DNA from: an uncultured bacterium
GTDB taxonomy: Bacteria; Bacteroidota; Bacteroidia; Chitinophagales; Chitinophagaceae
Reading direction: 5' to 3'
DNA length: 64,000 bases
NCBI GenBank assembly: GCA_903920455.1
Contig: CAIXLY010000003.1
Coordinates: forward strand, 102,304-166,303
Position 1 is the first letter of the stretch, and each line of letters begins with the position of its first letter. A program made the translations under genes and the position numbers. Shown here one piece after another: positions 1 to 10,277 of this stretch. Under the pieces are notes generated by a model, which was not told the origin of the DNA, made no database searches, and worked only from the letters and a program-made list of their open reading frames with translations.

Positions 1-1215
1 AAATTCTCATCCGACTACATCGTCTCGGGATTCAATAACTCGGTATTGGTAAACCGCTACCAGCCTTATGGCGGAGGCTATGGCCCAATCTACATGTCAA
101 ATACCAGTGCACTTAGTGGCATACTAAGAATGGGGATATCCGACCTGATGGAAGACAAGAAATTCATTGGCGGATTCAGGCTTGCAAACAATTTGCGGGA
201 CAATGACTACATGGCATCATTCCAGAATCTCAGAAAACGTTTTGACTGGGGCCTTACCTACTACAGAAGCAATCAGGAAAACTTTCCTGTATTTGATCCT
301 TATGATATCAAATCTCAGCTGAACAATAAAATGATATCTAGTCTCTACCAATTCAACATCAGCTATCCTTTTGATGAGGTAAGAAGTCTAAGGGCTAGCG
401 TGGGATACAGAAGAGACCGTGTAGTCATTAAATCAGATGCAAATTATCCTCCAACTGTTACGATGAATGATACCTTGCTCAACAATGCCCTTGTTAGGCT
501 TGAATATGTGCATGACAACACTATAAATAAGGCACTAAATATTTTAAACGGATTTAGGTATAAGGTCTATACCGATGTAAACTCCAGGGTGGTGAGCTCG
601 GATCAATCAGGCAAGTTCATGATCAACCTGGGTACCGATGTTCGCTATTACTATCCTATATACAGAAACTTCATCTGGGCAGGACGAGCAGCGGCAGACA
701 TCTCATTCGGATCACAAAAGTTGATCTACTATCTAGGCGGAACAGACGGGTGGTTGAATCCTAAGTTCAACAATGGAGTAAGACCTGCACCCGATCAAGA
801 ATATGCCTACCAAACCTTGGCACTGAACATGAGAGGTCATAAACAAAATGTAGCCAACGGAAATAACAACATGGTTATCAATAGTGAATTCAGGCTGCCA
901 ATATTTACAACACTCTTCAACAGGCCAATCAACAATGCATTCATTAGAAATCTACAAATAATTCAATTCCTAGATCTTGGAACTGCATGGAATGGCAAAT
1001 ACAATAAGATGGCCAGACCTTCAATTTTATATGGAACTCCTCCTATTCAGGTTAATGTCAAAGCTGGTGGCATAGGTCCATTTGTTGGAGGCTATGGTTT
1101 TGGTGCAAGAACAACCGTCTTGGGATACTTCCTCCGCGTTGATGCAGGATGGCCAATGGGTGGGTTCTTTGAAGGAAAACCTATCTGGTACTTTTCATTG
1201 GGACTTGACTTCTAA
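1..1215 (+). CDS. C-terminal part of a large outer-membrane/surface-antigen-like beta-barrel protein (TolB/BamA-like C-terminus), 5' truncated by window edge
   Basis: Frame 1 is open from base 1 (KFSSDYIVSGFNNSVLVNRYQ...) to the stop at 1215; alternating aromatic/Gly-rich beta-strand pattern ending in ...YFSLGLDF. Confidence 0.6.
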   Translation, partial: KFSSDYIVSGFNNSVLVNRYQPYGGGYGPIYMSNTSALSGILRMGISDLMEDKKFIGGFRLANNLRDNDYMASFQNLRKRFDWGLTYYRSNQENFPVFDPYDIKSQLNNKMISSLYQFNISYPFDEVRSLRASVGYRRDRVVIKSDANYPPTVTMNDTLLNNALVRLEYVHDNTINKALNILNGFRYKVYTDVNSRVVSSDQSGKFMINLGTDVRYYYPIYRNFIWAGRAAADISFGSQKLIYYLGGTDGWLNPKFNNGVRPAPDQEYAYQTLALNMRGHKQNVANGNNNMVINSEFRLPIFTTLFNRPINNAFIRNLQIIQFLDLGTAWNGKYNKMARPSILYGTPPIQVNVKAGGIGPFVGGYGFGARTTVLGYFLRVDAGWPMGGFFEGKPIWYFSLGLDF

Positions 1216-1342
1216 CCCATTGTAATTTTTTGTAGCGTAGTTGTTGATTTAAGCAGCTACGCTTCAGAAAAACAGCAAGATTTTCGGCTTTATTCACTTC
1301 CACTTTATTTTTACTCGACAGCGTCCTTCTCTATTTTTATAG

Positions 1343-3388
1343 ATGGATGAATGGTCAGATGGAATATGGAGGAGAATTCCGTTCGCCAGAATTTTCATCT
1401 TCTTCATTACGGGCATTGTCGTCGAAAGATTTCTAGTACTTCCCTCCTACCATTATATGGCATTTGGAGGATTCCTCTTACTCCTGCTTTTTATTGCACA
1501 ACAGCTTCCCCTTAGGCATCAATGGAAACTATCGGAAGCAAGAGGCTTCTCCATCCTGCTATTAATACTTGTCTTTGGAGGTCTCAACAGCTCATTAAAG
1601 TCTTGGGGGAATAATTCTACGGCAAACGAATTATCAACACAGAATTTAATCCGGATAGAAGGCGAACCTAAGCTATCGAGCAAAACGACAAGATATGTAA
1701 CAACTGTATACAGCTGGCAAGGGAACAGGTTCTCTAAAACTGGGAATTGCTACCTGTATGTCGATCTTAAGAATTCAAATAAACTTGAACAGGTTCAGCT
1801 GCTATTGACCATGGAGAAGCCAAAGGCATTGAAAAGCACCTCCAACCCTGGTGCATTTGACTTCAGCAAATATGCACAACAGCAGCAAGTTACTCATAGC
1901 GTGTACCTGCATGATGAAGAACAATGGGTAACCGTTGGCGCACAAGAAAAAAGAAAGAAATCATTAATAGAGAGGGCAAGAGGAAAAATTCTATTCATCC
2001 TTCGAAACACCATCAGAGATAAAATAAATATCGGACTTGCTGAAGCCATGCTGATTGGATTTAGAGAGGATCTTGACAGCGTATTGCTGAACGCTTATGT
2101 AGATACCGGAGTGGTTCATGTGATTGCAATTTCAGGATTGCACCTTGGATTAATATTTATGTTGATTGACCTTGGCATAAGAACACTCTTTGGTAAAAAA
2201 AGAGCACGCTATGCAGGTATTTTCATTACCATTCCCCTGTTGTGGGGATTTGCCATTTTAACAGGCTCTTCATCCTCTGTTAACCGGAGTGCGCTCATGT
2301 TTAGCGTTCTGATTATCGGTAAGGCAATTAGCAAAAGAAACAATAGTTTAAATGCCTTGTTCGCCTCTGCCTTTATATTGCTTTACTACAACCCTAGAGT
2401 TATCAGTGACATTGGATTTCAGTTAAGCTATGCTGCGGTAGGTTCAATTCTGTTATTCGAAAAAGGAATCAATCAGCTGGTATATCTAAAAAACAAGATG
2501 GCACGATACGGCTGGAATATGATCAGTATATCCATTGCTGCACAGCTGCTAACAACGCCTCTGGTAATTTTTCATTTTCATCGATTCCCAATACTTTTTC
2601 TATTTACCAATCTTGTTGCCATCCCCCTCTCGAGCCTTATTCTTGTCTTAGAAATACTGCTATGCATCTTATACTTGATGAACCTCAAGACTGAGTTGAT
2701 CATTACTAGTATTGAATTGCTGATGGATTGGATGAATGGATACATCAGATCAGTGAGCAGAATACCATTCGCCATGATGGATGATATTTATCTTAGCAAC
2801 CTTAATATCTTACTAGGCTTTCTGCTCTTTATGTTTGCCGCATGGACATTACTTCATCCATCAAAAAAACTATACAACAGCAGCATATTGCTAGTATTCC
2901 TGTTGTGCGCGTTACGATTGTATGAGCAAAGAATGCTTCAGCTTGAAAAAAAAGTAATTGTGCTCAACCTTAAGCAAGCGACTGCCATTGTCATTCAACA
3001 TGGGCAGCATGGAGTGATTGCGATATCGGAAAGCCAAAATGAAGTTCAAGGACCCTTAAAGAAGCTATTAAAAGAAACTGGACAAGCAACTGGAATCAAG
3101 CACTGGCAAATAAGGTCATTGCCAAATCTGCCACTTATTATTCACATTTCATCAAGTATCACAGACATCAAAAGTCAAGGTGAAGACAATAATATTGTCC
3201 TGATTGCTGGAAATCCTAGCCTCACACTTGAAGAAATGAAGATAAACAAGAGAAATTGCGAAAAGATAATCACCGACGGAAGCAATAAACTGTGGAAAAT
3301 TCAGCAATGGGAAAAAGAAGCCTATGGCCTACATTTGCCACTTCATTCAACTGCTGAAAAAGGACCTGCTACCTTCCTCATCAAATAA
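1343..3388 (+). CDS. comEC: ComEC/Rec2 family competence membrane protein
   Basis: 681 aa; ComEC core HVIAISGLHLGLIF and multiple TM segments; Bacteroidota-type C-terminus. Confidence 0.88.
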   Translation: MDEWSDGIWRRIPFARIFIFFITGIVVERFLVLPSYHYMAFGGFLLLLLFIAQQLPLRHQWKLSEARGFSILLLILVFGGLNSSLKSWGNNSTANELSTQNLIRIEGEPKLSSKTTRYVTTVYSWQGNRFSKTGNCYLYVDLKNSNKLEQVQLLLTMEKPKALKSTSNPGAFDFSKYAQQQQVTHSVYLHDEEQWVTVGAQEKRKKSLIERARGKILFILRNTIRDKINIGLAEAMLIGFREDLDSVLLNAYVDTGVVHVIAISGLHLGLIFMLIDLGIRTLFGKKRARYAGIFITIPLLWGFAILTGSSSSVNRSALMFSVLIIGKAISKRNNSLNALFASAFILLYYNPRVISDIGFQLSYAAVGSILLFEKGINQLVYLKNKMARYGWNMISISIAAQLLTTPLVIFHFHRFPILFLFTNLVAIPLSSLILVLEILLCILYLMNLKTELIITSIELLMDWMNGYIRSVSRIPFAMMDDIYLSNLNILLGFLLFMFAAWTLLHPSKKLYNSSILLVFLLCALRLYEQRMLQLEKKVIVLNLKQATAIVIQHGQHGVIAISESQNEVQGPLKKLLKETGQATGIKHWQIRSLPNLPLIIHISSSITDIKSQGEDNNIVLIAGNPSLTLEEMKINKRNCEKIITDGSNKLWKIQQWEKEAYGLHLPLHSTAEKGPATFLIK

Positions 3389-3417
3389 GTCTCTTTTCAG
3401 CCCTAAATATCCCACAG

Positions 3418-4938
3418 ATGCAAAAGAAGATTAAATCTGCGCTGCTTTCGGTTTTTTATAAAGATGGACTTGAGCCCTTGGTTAGAACACTCAATGAACA
3501 TGGTGTTACCATGTATTCAACCGGTGGAACCCAGCAGTTTATTGAACAGCTTGGCATTGAATGCATACCCGTAGAGTCAGTAACAGACTACCCTTCAATT
3601 TTGGGCGGCAGGGTAAAAACTCTCCATCCAAAAGTTTTTGGTGGCATCCTTGCAAGAAGGGCTGTTGATCAAGACCTGAAAGAGATGAAGGAATATCAGA
3701 TTCCTGAGATAGACTTGGTTGTAGTTGACCTGTATCCTTTTGAAGAAACATTGGCCAACACAACCGAAGAAAAGCTCATCATTGAAAAGATTGATATTGG
3801 TGGCCCATCGATGATACGTGCGGCAGGAAAGAATTTCAGCGACCTCTTGGTGATTGCATCAAAATCAGATTATGCTTCAGCCATTGAGATGCTTTCTGCA
3901 CAACAATGTTCTACCACACTGGAACAAAGAAAATCATACGCTGCAAAAGCCTTTCAAATTGTAGCGCATTACGATGTGGTCATTTCGAACTACTTCAATC
4001 CTGAAAACGATACACAGTTTCTTTATTCACAAGGGAATCCCCAAATCATGCGCTACGGAGAAAACCCGCATCAAAAAGGCGTGTTCTTCGGAAAATTATC
4101 CGAGCTATTTAATCAGCTTCATGGAAAAGAACTATCGTACAATAACCTTGTTGATGTGGAAGCTGCAGTACAATTGATCGCAGAATTTAAAGGGGAAACT
4201 GAAAGTACATTTGCCATCATCAAACATACAAACGTGTGTGGTATTTCAACACGCAAGACTACAGAAGAGGCCTGGAAGTATGCACTTCAAGGTGATCCTG
4301 AAAGTGCATTTGGAGGAGTGTTGGTATGCAATACTGCAATAAACAAAGCCACTGCTGAACAAATTAATGAAATCTTTTTTGAGGTGCTCATCGCTCCTGC
4401 ATTCGACAGTGATGCCTTTGAAATTCTGAAAACAAAAAAGAACAGAATTCTGCTTGAACAGATCAAGGACCATGCATCAGACAAACAATTCAAATCATTG
4501 CTCAATGGTGTATTGGTTCAGGGAGTTGATAAAGACAATATAGAAAAATGGGACGAGTCAGGTGCAAGACCATGTACAGAGGCGGAGAAGCTTGATCTAA
4601 CATTCGCCAACAAAATATGCAAGCACCTTAAATCTAATGCCATTGCACTTGCAAAAAATAGGCAAATAATTGGCAAGGGATGTGGTCAAACATCCAGGAT
4701 TGATTCTTTGCGTCAGGCTATTGAAAAAGCCGGTCAATTTAACTTTGATTTAAAAGGTGCTGTTCTTGCGAGCGATGCATTCTTCCCGTTTGACGACTGC
4801 GTGAAGATGAGCCATGCGGCTGGCATTGAAGCATTTATTCAACCAGGAGGATCTATACGCGATAAGGACTCTATCGAATACTGTAAACAGAATGGACTAG
4901 CGATGGTTATTACAGGGATGAGACATTTTAGACACTAA
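3418..4938 (+). CDS. purH: Bifunctional AICAR formyltransferase/IMP cyclohydrolase
   Basis: 506 aa; STGGTQQFIEQLGI, GGRVKTLHPKVFGGIL, RYGENPHQKG motifs. Confidence 0.95.
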   Translation: MQKKIKSALLSVFYKDGLEPLVRTLNEHGVTMYSTGGTQQFIEQLGIECIPVESVTDYPSILGGRVKTLHPKVFGGILARRAVDQDLKEMKEYQIPEIDLVVVDLYPFEETLANTTEEKLIIEKIDIGGPSMIRAAGKNFSDLLVIASKSDYASAIEMLSAQQCSTTLEQRKSYAAKAFQIVAHYDVVISNYFNPENDTQFLYSQGNPQIMRYGENPHQKGVFFGKLSELFNQLHGKELSYNNLVDVEAAVQLIAEFKGETESTFAIIKHTNVCGISTRKTTEEAWKYALQGDPESAFGGVLVCNTAINKATAEQINEIFFEVLIAPAFDSDAFEILKTKKNRILLEQIKDHASDKQFKSLLNGVLVQGVDKDNIEKWDESGARPCTEAEKLDLTFANKICKHLKSNAIALAKNRQIIGKGCGQTSRIDSLRQAIEKAGQFNFDLKGAVLASDAFFPFDDCVKMSHAAGIEAFIQPGGSIRDKDSIEYCKQNGLAMVITGMRHFRH

Positions 4939-4975
4939 CAGGTATTGAAAATAAAGCGTAGACTTCAACACATTA

Positions 4976-5872
4976 ATGAATAATCCTTCTGAAAAAAATA
5001 GTGCGCTCTTTGCGGTAGGTGTGGTTTCCATTCTCTGGGGAACTACCTGGATGGCTTCAAAAATTGCGGTAAGGTCAATGCCCGCATTGCAGGTTTCTGG
5101 GATGAGACATTTGATCGGAGGCAGCCTCTATGTGGGCTATTTCTTTTTTAAAAAATTTCCATTCCCAACCAAAGAACAATTCATTAGAATTTTTTGGGTA
5201 TCCCTAATCATGTTTGTACTCTGTAATGGATTCAGCGTGATGTCTGTTCAATACATACCCAGTGGATTGGCTGCAGTGGTTGGCGCGATGTCGCCACTAT
5301 GGGTTGCGTTGTTGGGATTGCTAATTTTTCGAGATACGAAGCTATCACGTATTACTACAGCGGGATTATTACTTGGCTTTGGTGGCGTACTCATCACCTT
5401 CTACGATTACATCGAAGAACTTGCAAATACCAACTTCATCCTTGGTGTGATCTATGGCCTGATTGCCAGCATCACCTGGGCCCTAGGCACCTTACTCACA
5501 GTGAAAGATTCAAAGAAACTTGATCCTTATTATTCTATGGGATGGCAGATGTTCCTGAGCGGCATCATGCTTTCACTGTTTTCTTTTGCAACAAATCAGC
5601 ATGTGCCAATTAGCAGCATTGGAACAGAGGGCTGGCTTTCACTCACCTACCTTATTGTTGTGGGTTCTGTAATCGCTTTTATGGCATTCATTTATGCGCT
5701 GAAAAGACTTCCTGCAACGCAAGTCTCTATTCATTCATACATCAATCCGCTTGTTGCGATTATTATTGGAGACCTTATGATGCACGAGGGACTAACCGCC
5801 TACCTTGTGATTGGCACAATAGTTACCTTACTGGGTGTTTATTTGGTAAACAGAGGATTTAAGAAAGTATAG
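4976..5872 (+). CDS. EamA/DMT family transporter
   Basis: 298 aa, about 10 TM, WGTTWMASKIAVRSMPALQVSGMRHL EamA signature. Confidence 0.88.
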   Translation: MNNPSEKNSALFAVGVVSILWGTTWMASKIAVRSMPALQVSGMRHLIGGSLYVGYFFFKKFPFPTKEQFIRIFWVSLIMFVLCNGFSVMSVQYIPSGLAAVVGAMSPLWVALLGLLIFRDTKLSRITTAGLLLGFGGVLITFYDYIEELANTNFILGVIYGLIASITWALGTLLTVKDSKKLDPYYSMGWQMFLSGIMLSLFSFATNQHVPISSIGTEGWLSLTYLIVVGSVIAFMAFIYALKRLPATQVSIHSYINPLVAIIIGDLMMHEGLTAYLVIGTIVTLLGVYLVNRGFKKV

Positions 5873-7256
5873 CCTTGCTCTCTAATGCTTGCTTCTCGAT
5901 CCACATTTGATTAAATGTTTTTTCTGGGAATGCAAGATCAGCCCTGTGGCGGGTCCACCCCTTGAAAACCTTATTGATCATCCAATTTTTTATTTTGCTA
6001 TTTCCAGCATTCATGAGCTTTCTGTGAAGCATACCTTGTTGCCAGGCCGCCCAAGCAATTTTTTCCATCATGTTCCCCTCTCCGGCTCTAACCGCCTCTC
6101 TTCGATTATACAACAGCAATTCATGAAGATTGATTTTTACAGCGCAAACTTCAGTGCAGTTCCCGCATAGCGAAGAGGCGTGGCTAAGGTGCTTCCATTC
6201 GCCCAGGTCTTTGAGGTTGGGAGTAATCACACTTCCAATTGGTCCACTATACGTTGTTCCATAACTATGTCCGCCAATATTTTTATACACTGGGCAAGCA
6301 TTCAAACAGGCCCCACATCGAATGCAGTACAAGCTCTCTCTTGAAACAGGATCCTGAAGAATCTGTGTTCTTCCGTTATCCAGCAAGATGACATACATCT
6401 CATCAGGACCATCATGTTCATTAGGTTGACGAGGACCGCTGATGATTGAATTGTATACTGTAACCTGCTGGCCTGTTCCATACGTAGCAAGAAGAGGCCA
6501 GAAAAGCGCAAGATCCTGGAGATTGGGCAATACTTTTTCTATGCCCGTAATAACAATATGGGTCTTAGGCCATGCAGAACTCAATCTCGCATTTCCTTCA
6601 TTCTCTGTAATTGCTATGCTTCCTGTTTCTGGAATAATAAAATTTGCACCGGTGATGCCCACTTCAGCCTGCGTGTATTTTTCTCTGAGTTTTTCGCGGG
6701 CAACAAGTGTAAGTTCTTGAGGACTTAAATCCAACGGAGTTCCAAGGTGCTCATGAAATACCCTTGCACAGTCTTCCTTGCTTTTATGCATGGCTGGAGT
6801 TACGATATGGTATGGCGGCTCATCATCCAACTGCTGAATGTACTCGCCCAAATCTGATTCAATACTTTCAATGTTGTGGTTGGCAAGAAATTCATTCAGG
6901 TGAATTTCTTCAGTTACCATGCTTTTGCTTTTCACCAGTGTTTTGCAGTGCTTTTCCCTACAAATCTTAAGTACCGCTTCACATGCCTGCTCTACAGTCT
7001 CCGCCCATATCACTTTACCACCACGCTTTAAAAAATTAACTTCAAATTTTTCCAAGTTGATGTCTAGCGACTCTAATGCTTTCCATTTAAGATTCTTTGC
7101 TTTTTCACGGGCAAAATGAACATCACCAAATTGACTCTTTCCAATAGGTACAACTGCATTGTATTTGCCAATGTTGTGATTGATTGTATTTCTATGCTTA
7201 AGGTCTGCAGCTTTTAGAGTGCTCTTATCCTTGAAGATTGAAGCGATGGTTGACAT
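5859..7256 (-). CDS. LutB-like lactate utilization iron-sulfur protein (LUD domain + 4Fe-4S)
   Basis: 465 aa; CIRCGACLNACPVYKNIGGHSYG and SLCGNCTEVCAVKINLHELL cluster motifs; LUD domain upstream. Confidence 0.88.
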   Translation of the reverse strand: MSTIASIFKDKSTLKAADLKHRNTINHNIGKYNAVVPIGKSQFGDVHFAREKAKNLKWKALESLDINLEKFEVNFLKRGGKVIWAETVEQACEAVLKICREKHCKTLVKSKSMVTEEIHLNEFLANHNIESIESDLGEYIQQLDDEPPYHIVTPAMHKSKEDCARVFHEHLGTPLDLSPQELTLVAREKLREKYTQAEVGITGANFIIPETGSIAITENEGNARLSSAWPKTHIVITGIEKVLPNLQDLALFWPLLATYGTGQQVTVYNSIISGPRQPNEHDGPDEMYVILLDNGRTQILQDPVSRESLYCIRCGACLNACPVYKNIGGHSYGTTYSGPIGSVITPNLKDLGEWKHLSHASSLCGNCTEVCAVKINLHELLLYNRREAVRAGEGNMMEKIAWAAWQQGMLHRKLMNAGNSKIKNWMINKVFKGWTRHRADLAFPEKTFNQMWIEKQALESKAILS

Positions 7257-7261
7257 GAATA

Positions 7262-7882
7262 CTATTTTTTGTCTTCTTTTTTATCGGGCTGAAAATATTC
7301 CTTGGCCACCTGCTCAAGCGCTTCATAAAATCCTTCACCATAAGCTCGGGTAATTGGCTCTTTAAGAAATTTGTATACAGGAACTTTTAATTCCTTCCCA
7401 AGGCTGCAAGCAGGACTACACATATCTTCTCTTGGTTCATAGTTTAACATATCATGATCTGAAAACCTGCTCTTGCTCTTTTTTATTGGATAGAGATGAC
7501 AGGAAATTGGTTTCTTCCAAGTAATAAGTCCACGGTTGTATGCCTCTTCAAATGAGCACTTGATAATACCAGCAGCATCGCGGAAACCATAGCTACAAAT
7601 TTTTCCATCGACCGTAGGCGTCACCCAGCCAAATTCTCTATCGTATCTGTATAGTCCATTTTGCTCCACTTCTTTTATCCCCTCTTTGGTCATCAACGGC
7701 TTTACAATTTCATAGGCATTTTTCACTTCGTCGAGTTCCTGATCGGAGATGGGCGCACCAGCGTCCCCATCCTCACAACATCCGCCCTTACACTTGCTAA
7801 GGTTACAGACAAATTGAGCCTCAACGATGTCATCACTCACCAGAACATTATCAATTACAATCACGTGAAATACTTTGTACAA
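7262..7882 (-). CDS. DUF3109 family Cys-rich protein
   Basis: CNLSKCKGGCCEDGDAGAPI...ISCHLYPIK...CSPACSLGKEL; recognised as DUF3109. Confidence 0.8.
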   Translation of the reverse strand: MYKVFHVIVIDNVLVSDDIVEAQFVCNLSKCKGGCCEDGDAGAPISDQELDEVKNAYEIVKPLMTKEGIKEVEQNGLYRYDREFGWVTPTVDGKICSYGFRDAAGIIKCSFEEAYNRGLITWKKPISCHLYPIKKSKSRFSDHDMLNYEPREDMCSPACSLGKELKVPVYKFLKEPITRAYGEGFYEALEQVAKEYFQPDKKEDKK

Positions 7883-8203
7883 AAATAGGGGTTAATTGGA
7901 TCTAAACAGGAGTCTGCTTATTCACAAAAGCCATCTACTTCACTTCAATGTGGGCTGACCATAACATAAAAGAACAAGCACAGTCGTCCCTCACAAATTT
8001 GCCCAATCAATAATGATTTAGCCGGAGCGGCCAGGTTACTAGGCCAGGATTTGACATACATGACTCATTTGAAGCAGTAATTAAATAAACCAAACAACAA
8101 CATCAAAGTGCCAACAAGTAAACTATCCAAGGGCCAATTTATCTTATCCATGCACAAAGTCAGCACCGGAGATCGACAATCCTCTACCTTCATTAAATAT
8201 TAA

Positions 8204-8231
8204 TTGGTTGTTTTAGACCTGTATAATTTTC
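8204..8231 (+). promoter_or_regulatory. Putative Bacteroidota promoter upstream of dxs (TTG-N17-TAATTTTC)
   Basis: TTG at 8204-8206, 17-nt spacer, TAATTTTC at 8224-8231 (7/8 to TAnnTTTG). Confidence 0.35.
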
Positions 8232-8351
8232 AAGCAATTTCCTGAGCTAGTCCGGCTAATTTTTGATTAACTTTATCCAGCTAGACCGGATGAAAGTCCG
8301 AACAAAACACCCAACCCTTTGTTTCTGTATCTAGCATTAAATTATTTCGCC

Positions 8352-10277
8352 ATGCAAATAGAACCAGGGGCATTGCTAAAGAACATCAACTCACCAACTG
8401 ACCTTAAGAAGCTCAGTAAGGACGATCTGCATAAAGTGAGCGAAGAACTTCGTCAGTACATCATTGATGTGGTTAGTGTTCATGGAGGCCATTTTGCTGC
8501 TAGTCTAGGCGTGGTTGAATTATCCGTTGCCCTACATTATGTTTACAATACCCCTTACGACCAATTGGTCTGGGACGTAGGCCATCAGGCTTATGGACAC
8601 AAGATTCTTACTGGAAGAAGAGACAATTTCCACACCAACAGAAAATACAACGGCCTTAGTGGCTTCCCAAAGAGAAGTGAAAGCGAGTATGATACATTTG
8701 GTGTTGGGCACTCATCAACCTCCATTTCAGCCGCACTTGGAATGGCCATCGCTTCAAAGTACAAAGGAGAGCTTGATAGAAAGTCTGTAGCCATCATTGG
8801 AGATGGTGCAATGACTGCAGGCATGGCTTTTGAGGCCATGAACCATGCAGGTGTTGCCGAATCTGACATGCTGGTGATACTCAACGATAATTGCATGAGC
8901 ATTGACCCCAATGTTGGAGCACTTAAAGAATACCTGACTGATATCTCTACCTCACACACGTATAATAAAATCAAGGATGATATCTGGAATACCTTGGGAA
9001 AGCTTCCCGTCGGAGGTAATTTTTCAAGGGAAATTGCAAGTAAACTAGAACACAGCATCAAGGGATTCATCAACAAAAGGAGCAATTTGTTTGAGTCGAT
9101 GAAACTGAGATACTTCGGACCAATCGATGGTCATAACATCACTAAACTGGTAGACACGTTAAAAGACCTAAGAGATATTCCAGGTCCGAAGCTCCTGCAT
9201 ATCATCACTACAAAAGGAAAAGGTTATGCCCTGGCAGAAAAAGACCAAACCACCTGGCATGCACCCGGACTTTTTGATAAAGTGACAGGAGAAATCTACA
9301 AAAAAACATACGATACACCTCAAGCCCCAAAATATCAGGATGTTTTTGGCAAGACCATCATAGAGCTGGCCAAACAAAACGATAAAATATTTGGCATCAC
9401 CCCAGCAATGCCATCTGGATCATCACTAAAATTCATGATGGAGGAAATGCCAGATCGTGCAATTGATGTAGGCATCTGCGAACAGCATGCCGTTACACTA
9501 AGCGCAGGAATGGCTACGCAGGGATTAAAAGTATTTTGCAATATTTACTCTTCATTCATGCAAAGGTCTTACGACCAAGTGGTACATGATGTAGCCATTC
9601 AAAAACTACCTGTAGTGTTTTGTCTGGATAGGGCTGGTCTCGTAGGAGACGACGGACCAACACACCATGGCGTATATGATATTGCCTACATGAGGTGTAT
9701 CCCCAACATGGTTGTTTCAGCCCCTATGAATGAGGCGGAGTTGAGAGACCTTATGTATACTGCACAACTTGACTCAACAGATCTTCCTTTTGTAATCCGC
9801 TATCCGCGTGGACAAGGAGTAATGCCTGAGTGGAAAACAGAGATGAAGGAAATTGTTATCGGTAAAGGAAGAAGATTAAAAGAAGGAAAAGATATTGTAA
9901 TTCTTTCCTTCGGACATCCCGGAAATTTCGCAGCAGCAGCAATAAGAGAACTAAAGGCTGATGGAATAACTCCAGGACACTACGACCTTAGATTTGTAAA
10001 ACCTATCGATGAAGAAATGCTTCATGAAGTTTTTGGCAAGTACAATAAAATAATAACTGTTGAAGACGGAACCGTTGTTGGTGGAGCAGGATCAGCTGTA
10101 CTTGAATTTATGGCAACTCATGGATACCATGCTGAGGTTCGTATCCTTGGAATACCCGATCGCCTTGTTGAGCATGGATCACAGAAAGAGCTATACAGAG
10201 AATGTAATTATGATGCAGAAGCCATCGTGGAAGTAGCTCGGGAAATGATGAAGGAACAGGTAATGGTGATTAAGTAA
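8352..10277 (+). CDS. dxs: 1-deoxy-D-xylulose-5-phosphate synthase
   Basis: VWDVGHQAYGHKILTGRRD, GDGAMTAGMAFEAMNHAG, GICEQHAVTLSAGMA motifs; ATG at 8352 preferred over the upstream TTG at 8319. Confidence 0.95.
   Translation: MQIEPGALLKNINSPTDLKKLSKDDLHKVSEELRQYIIDVVSVHGGHFAASLGVVELSVALHYVYNTPYDQLVWDVGHQAYGHKILTGRRDNFHTNRKYNGLSGFPKRSESEYDTFGVGHSSTSISAALGMAIASKYKGELDRKSVAIIGDGAMTAGMAFEAMNHAGVAESDMLVILNDNCMSIDPNVGALKEYLTDISTSHTYNKIKDDIWNTLGKLPVGGNFSREIASKLEHSIKGFINKRSNLFESMKLRYFGPIDGHNITKLVDTLKDLRDIPGPKLLHIITTKGKGYALAEKDQTTWHAPGLFDKVTGEIYKKTYDTPQAPKYQDVFGKTIIELAKQNDKIFGITPAMPSGSSLKFMMEEMPDRAIDVGICEQHAVTLSAGMATQGLKVFCNIYSSFMQRSYDQVVHDVAIQKLPVVFCLDRAGLVGDDGPTHHGVYDIAYMRCIPNMVVSAPMNEAELRDLMYTAQLDSTDLPFVIRYPRGQGVMPEWKTEMKEIVIGKGRRLKEGKDIVILSFGHPGNFAAAAIRELKADGITPGHYDLRFVKPIDEEMLHEVFGKYNKIITVEDGTVVGGAGSAVLEFMATHGYHAEVRILGIPDRLVEHGSQKELYRECNYDAEAIVEVAREMMKEQVMVIK

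Noticed and set aside
8287-8302. gatgaaagtccgaac resembling the conserved GAAAGTCCG of RNase P RNA
   Set aside because: Too short and the rest of the rnpB core is absent; dxs starts about 50 bp later.
8591-9085. 164-aa minus-strand ORF inside dxs
   Set aside because: Antisense to dxs, no domain.
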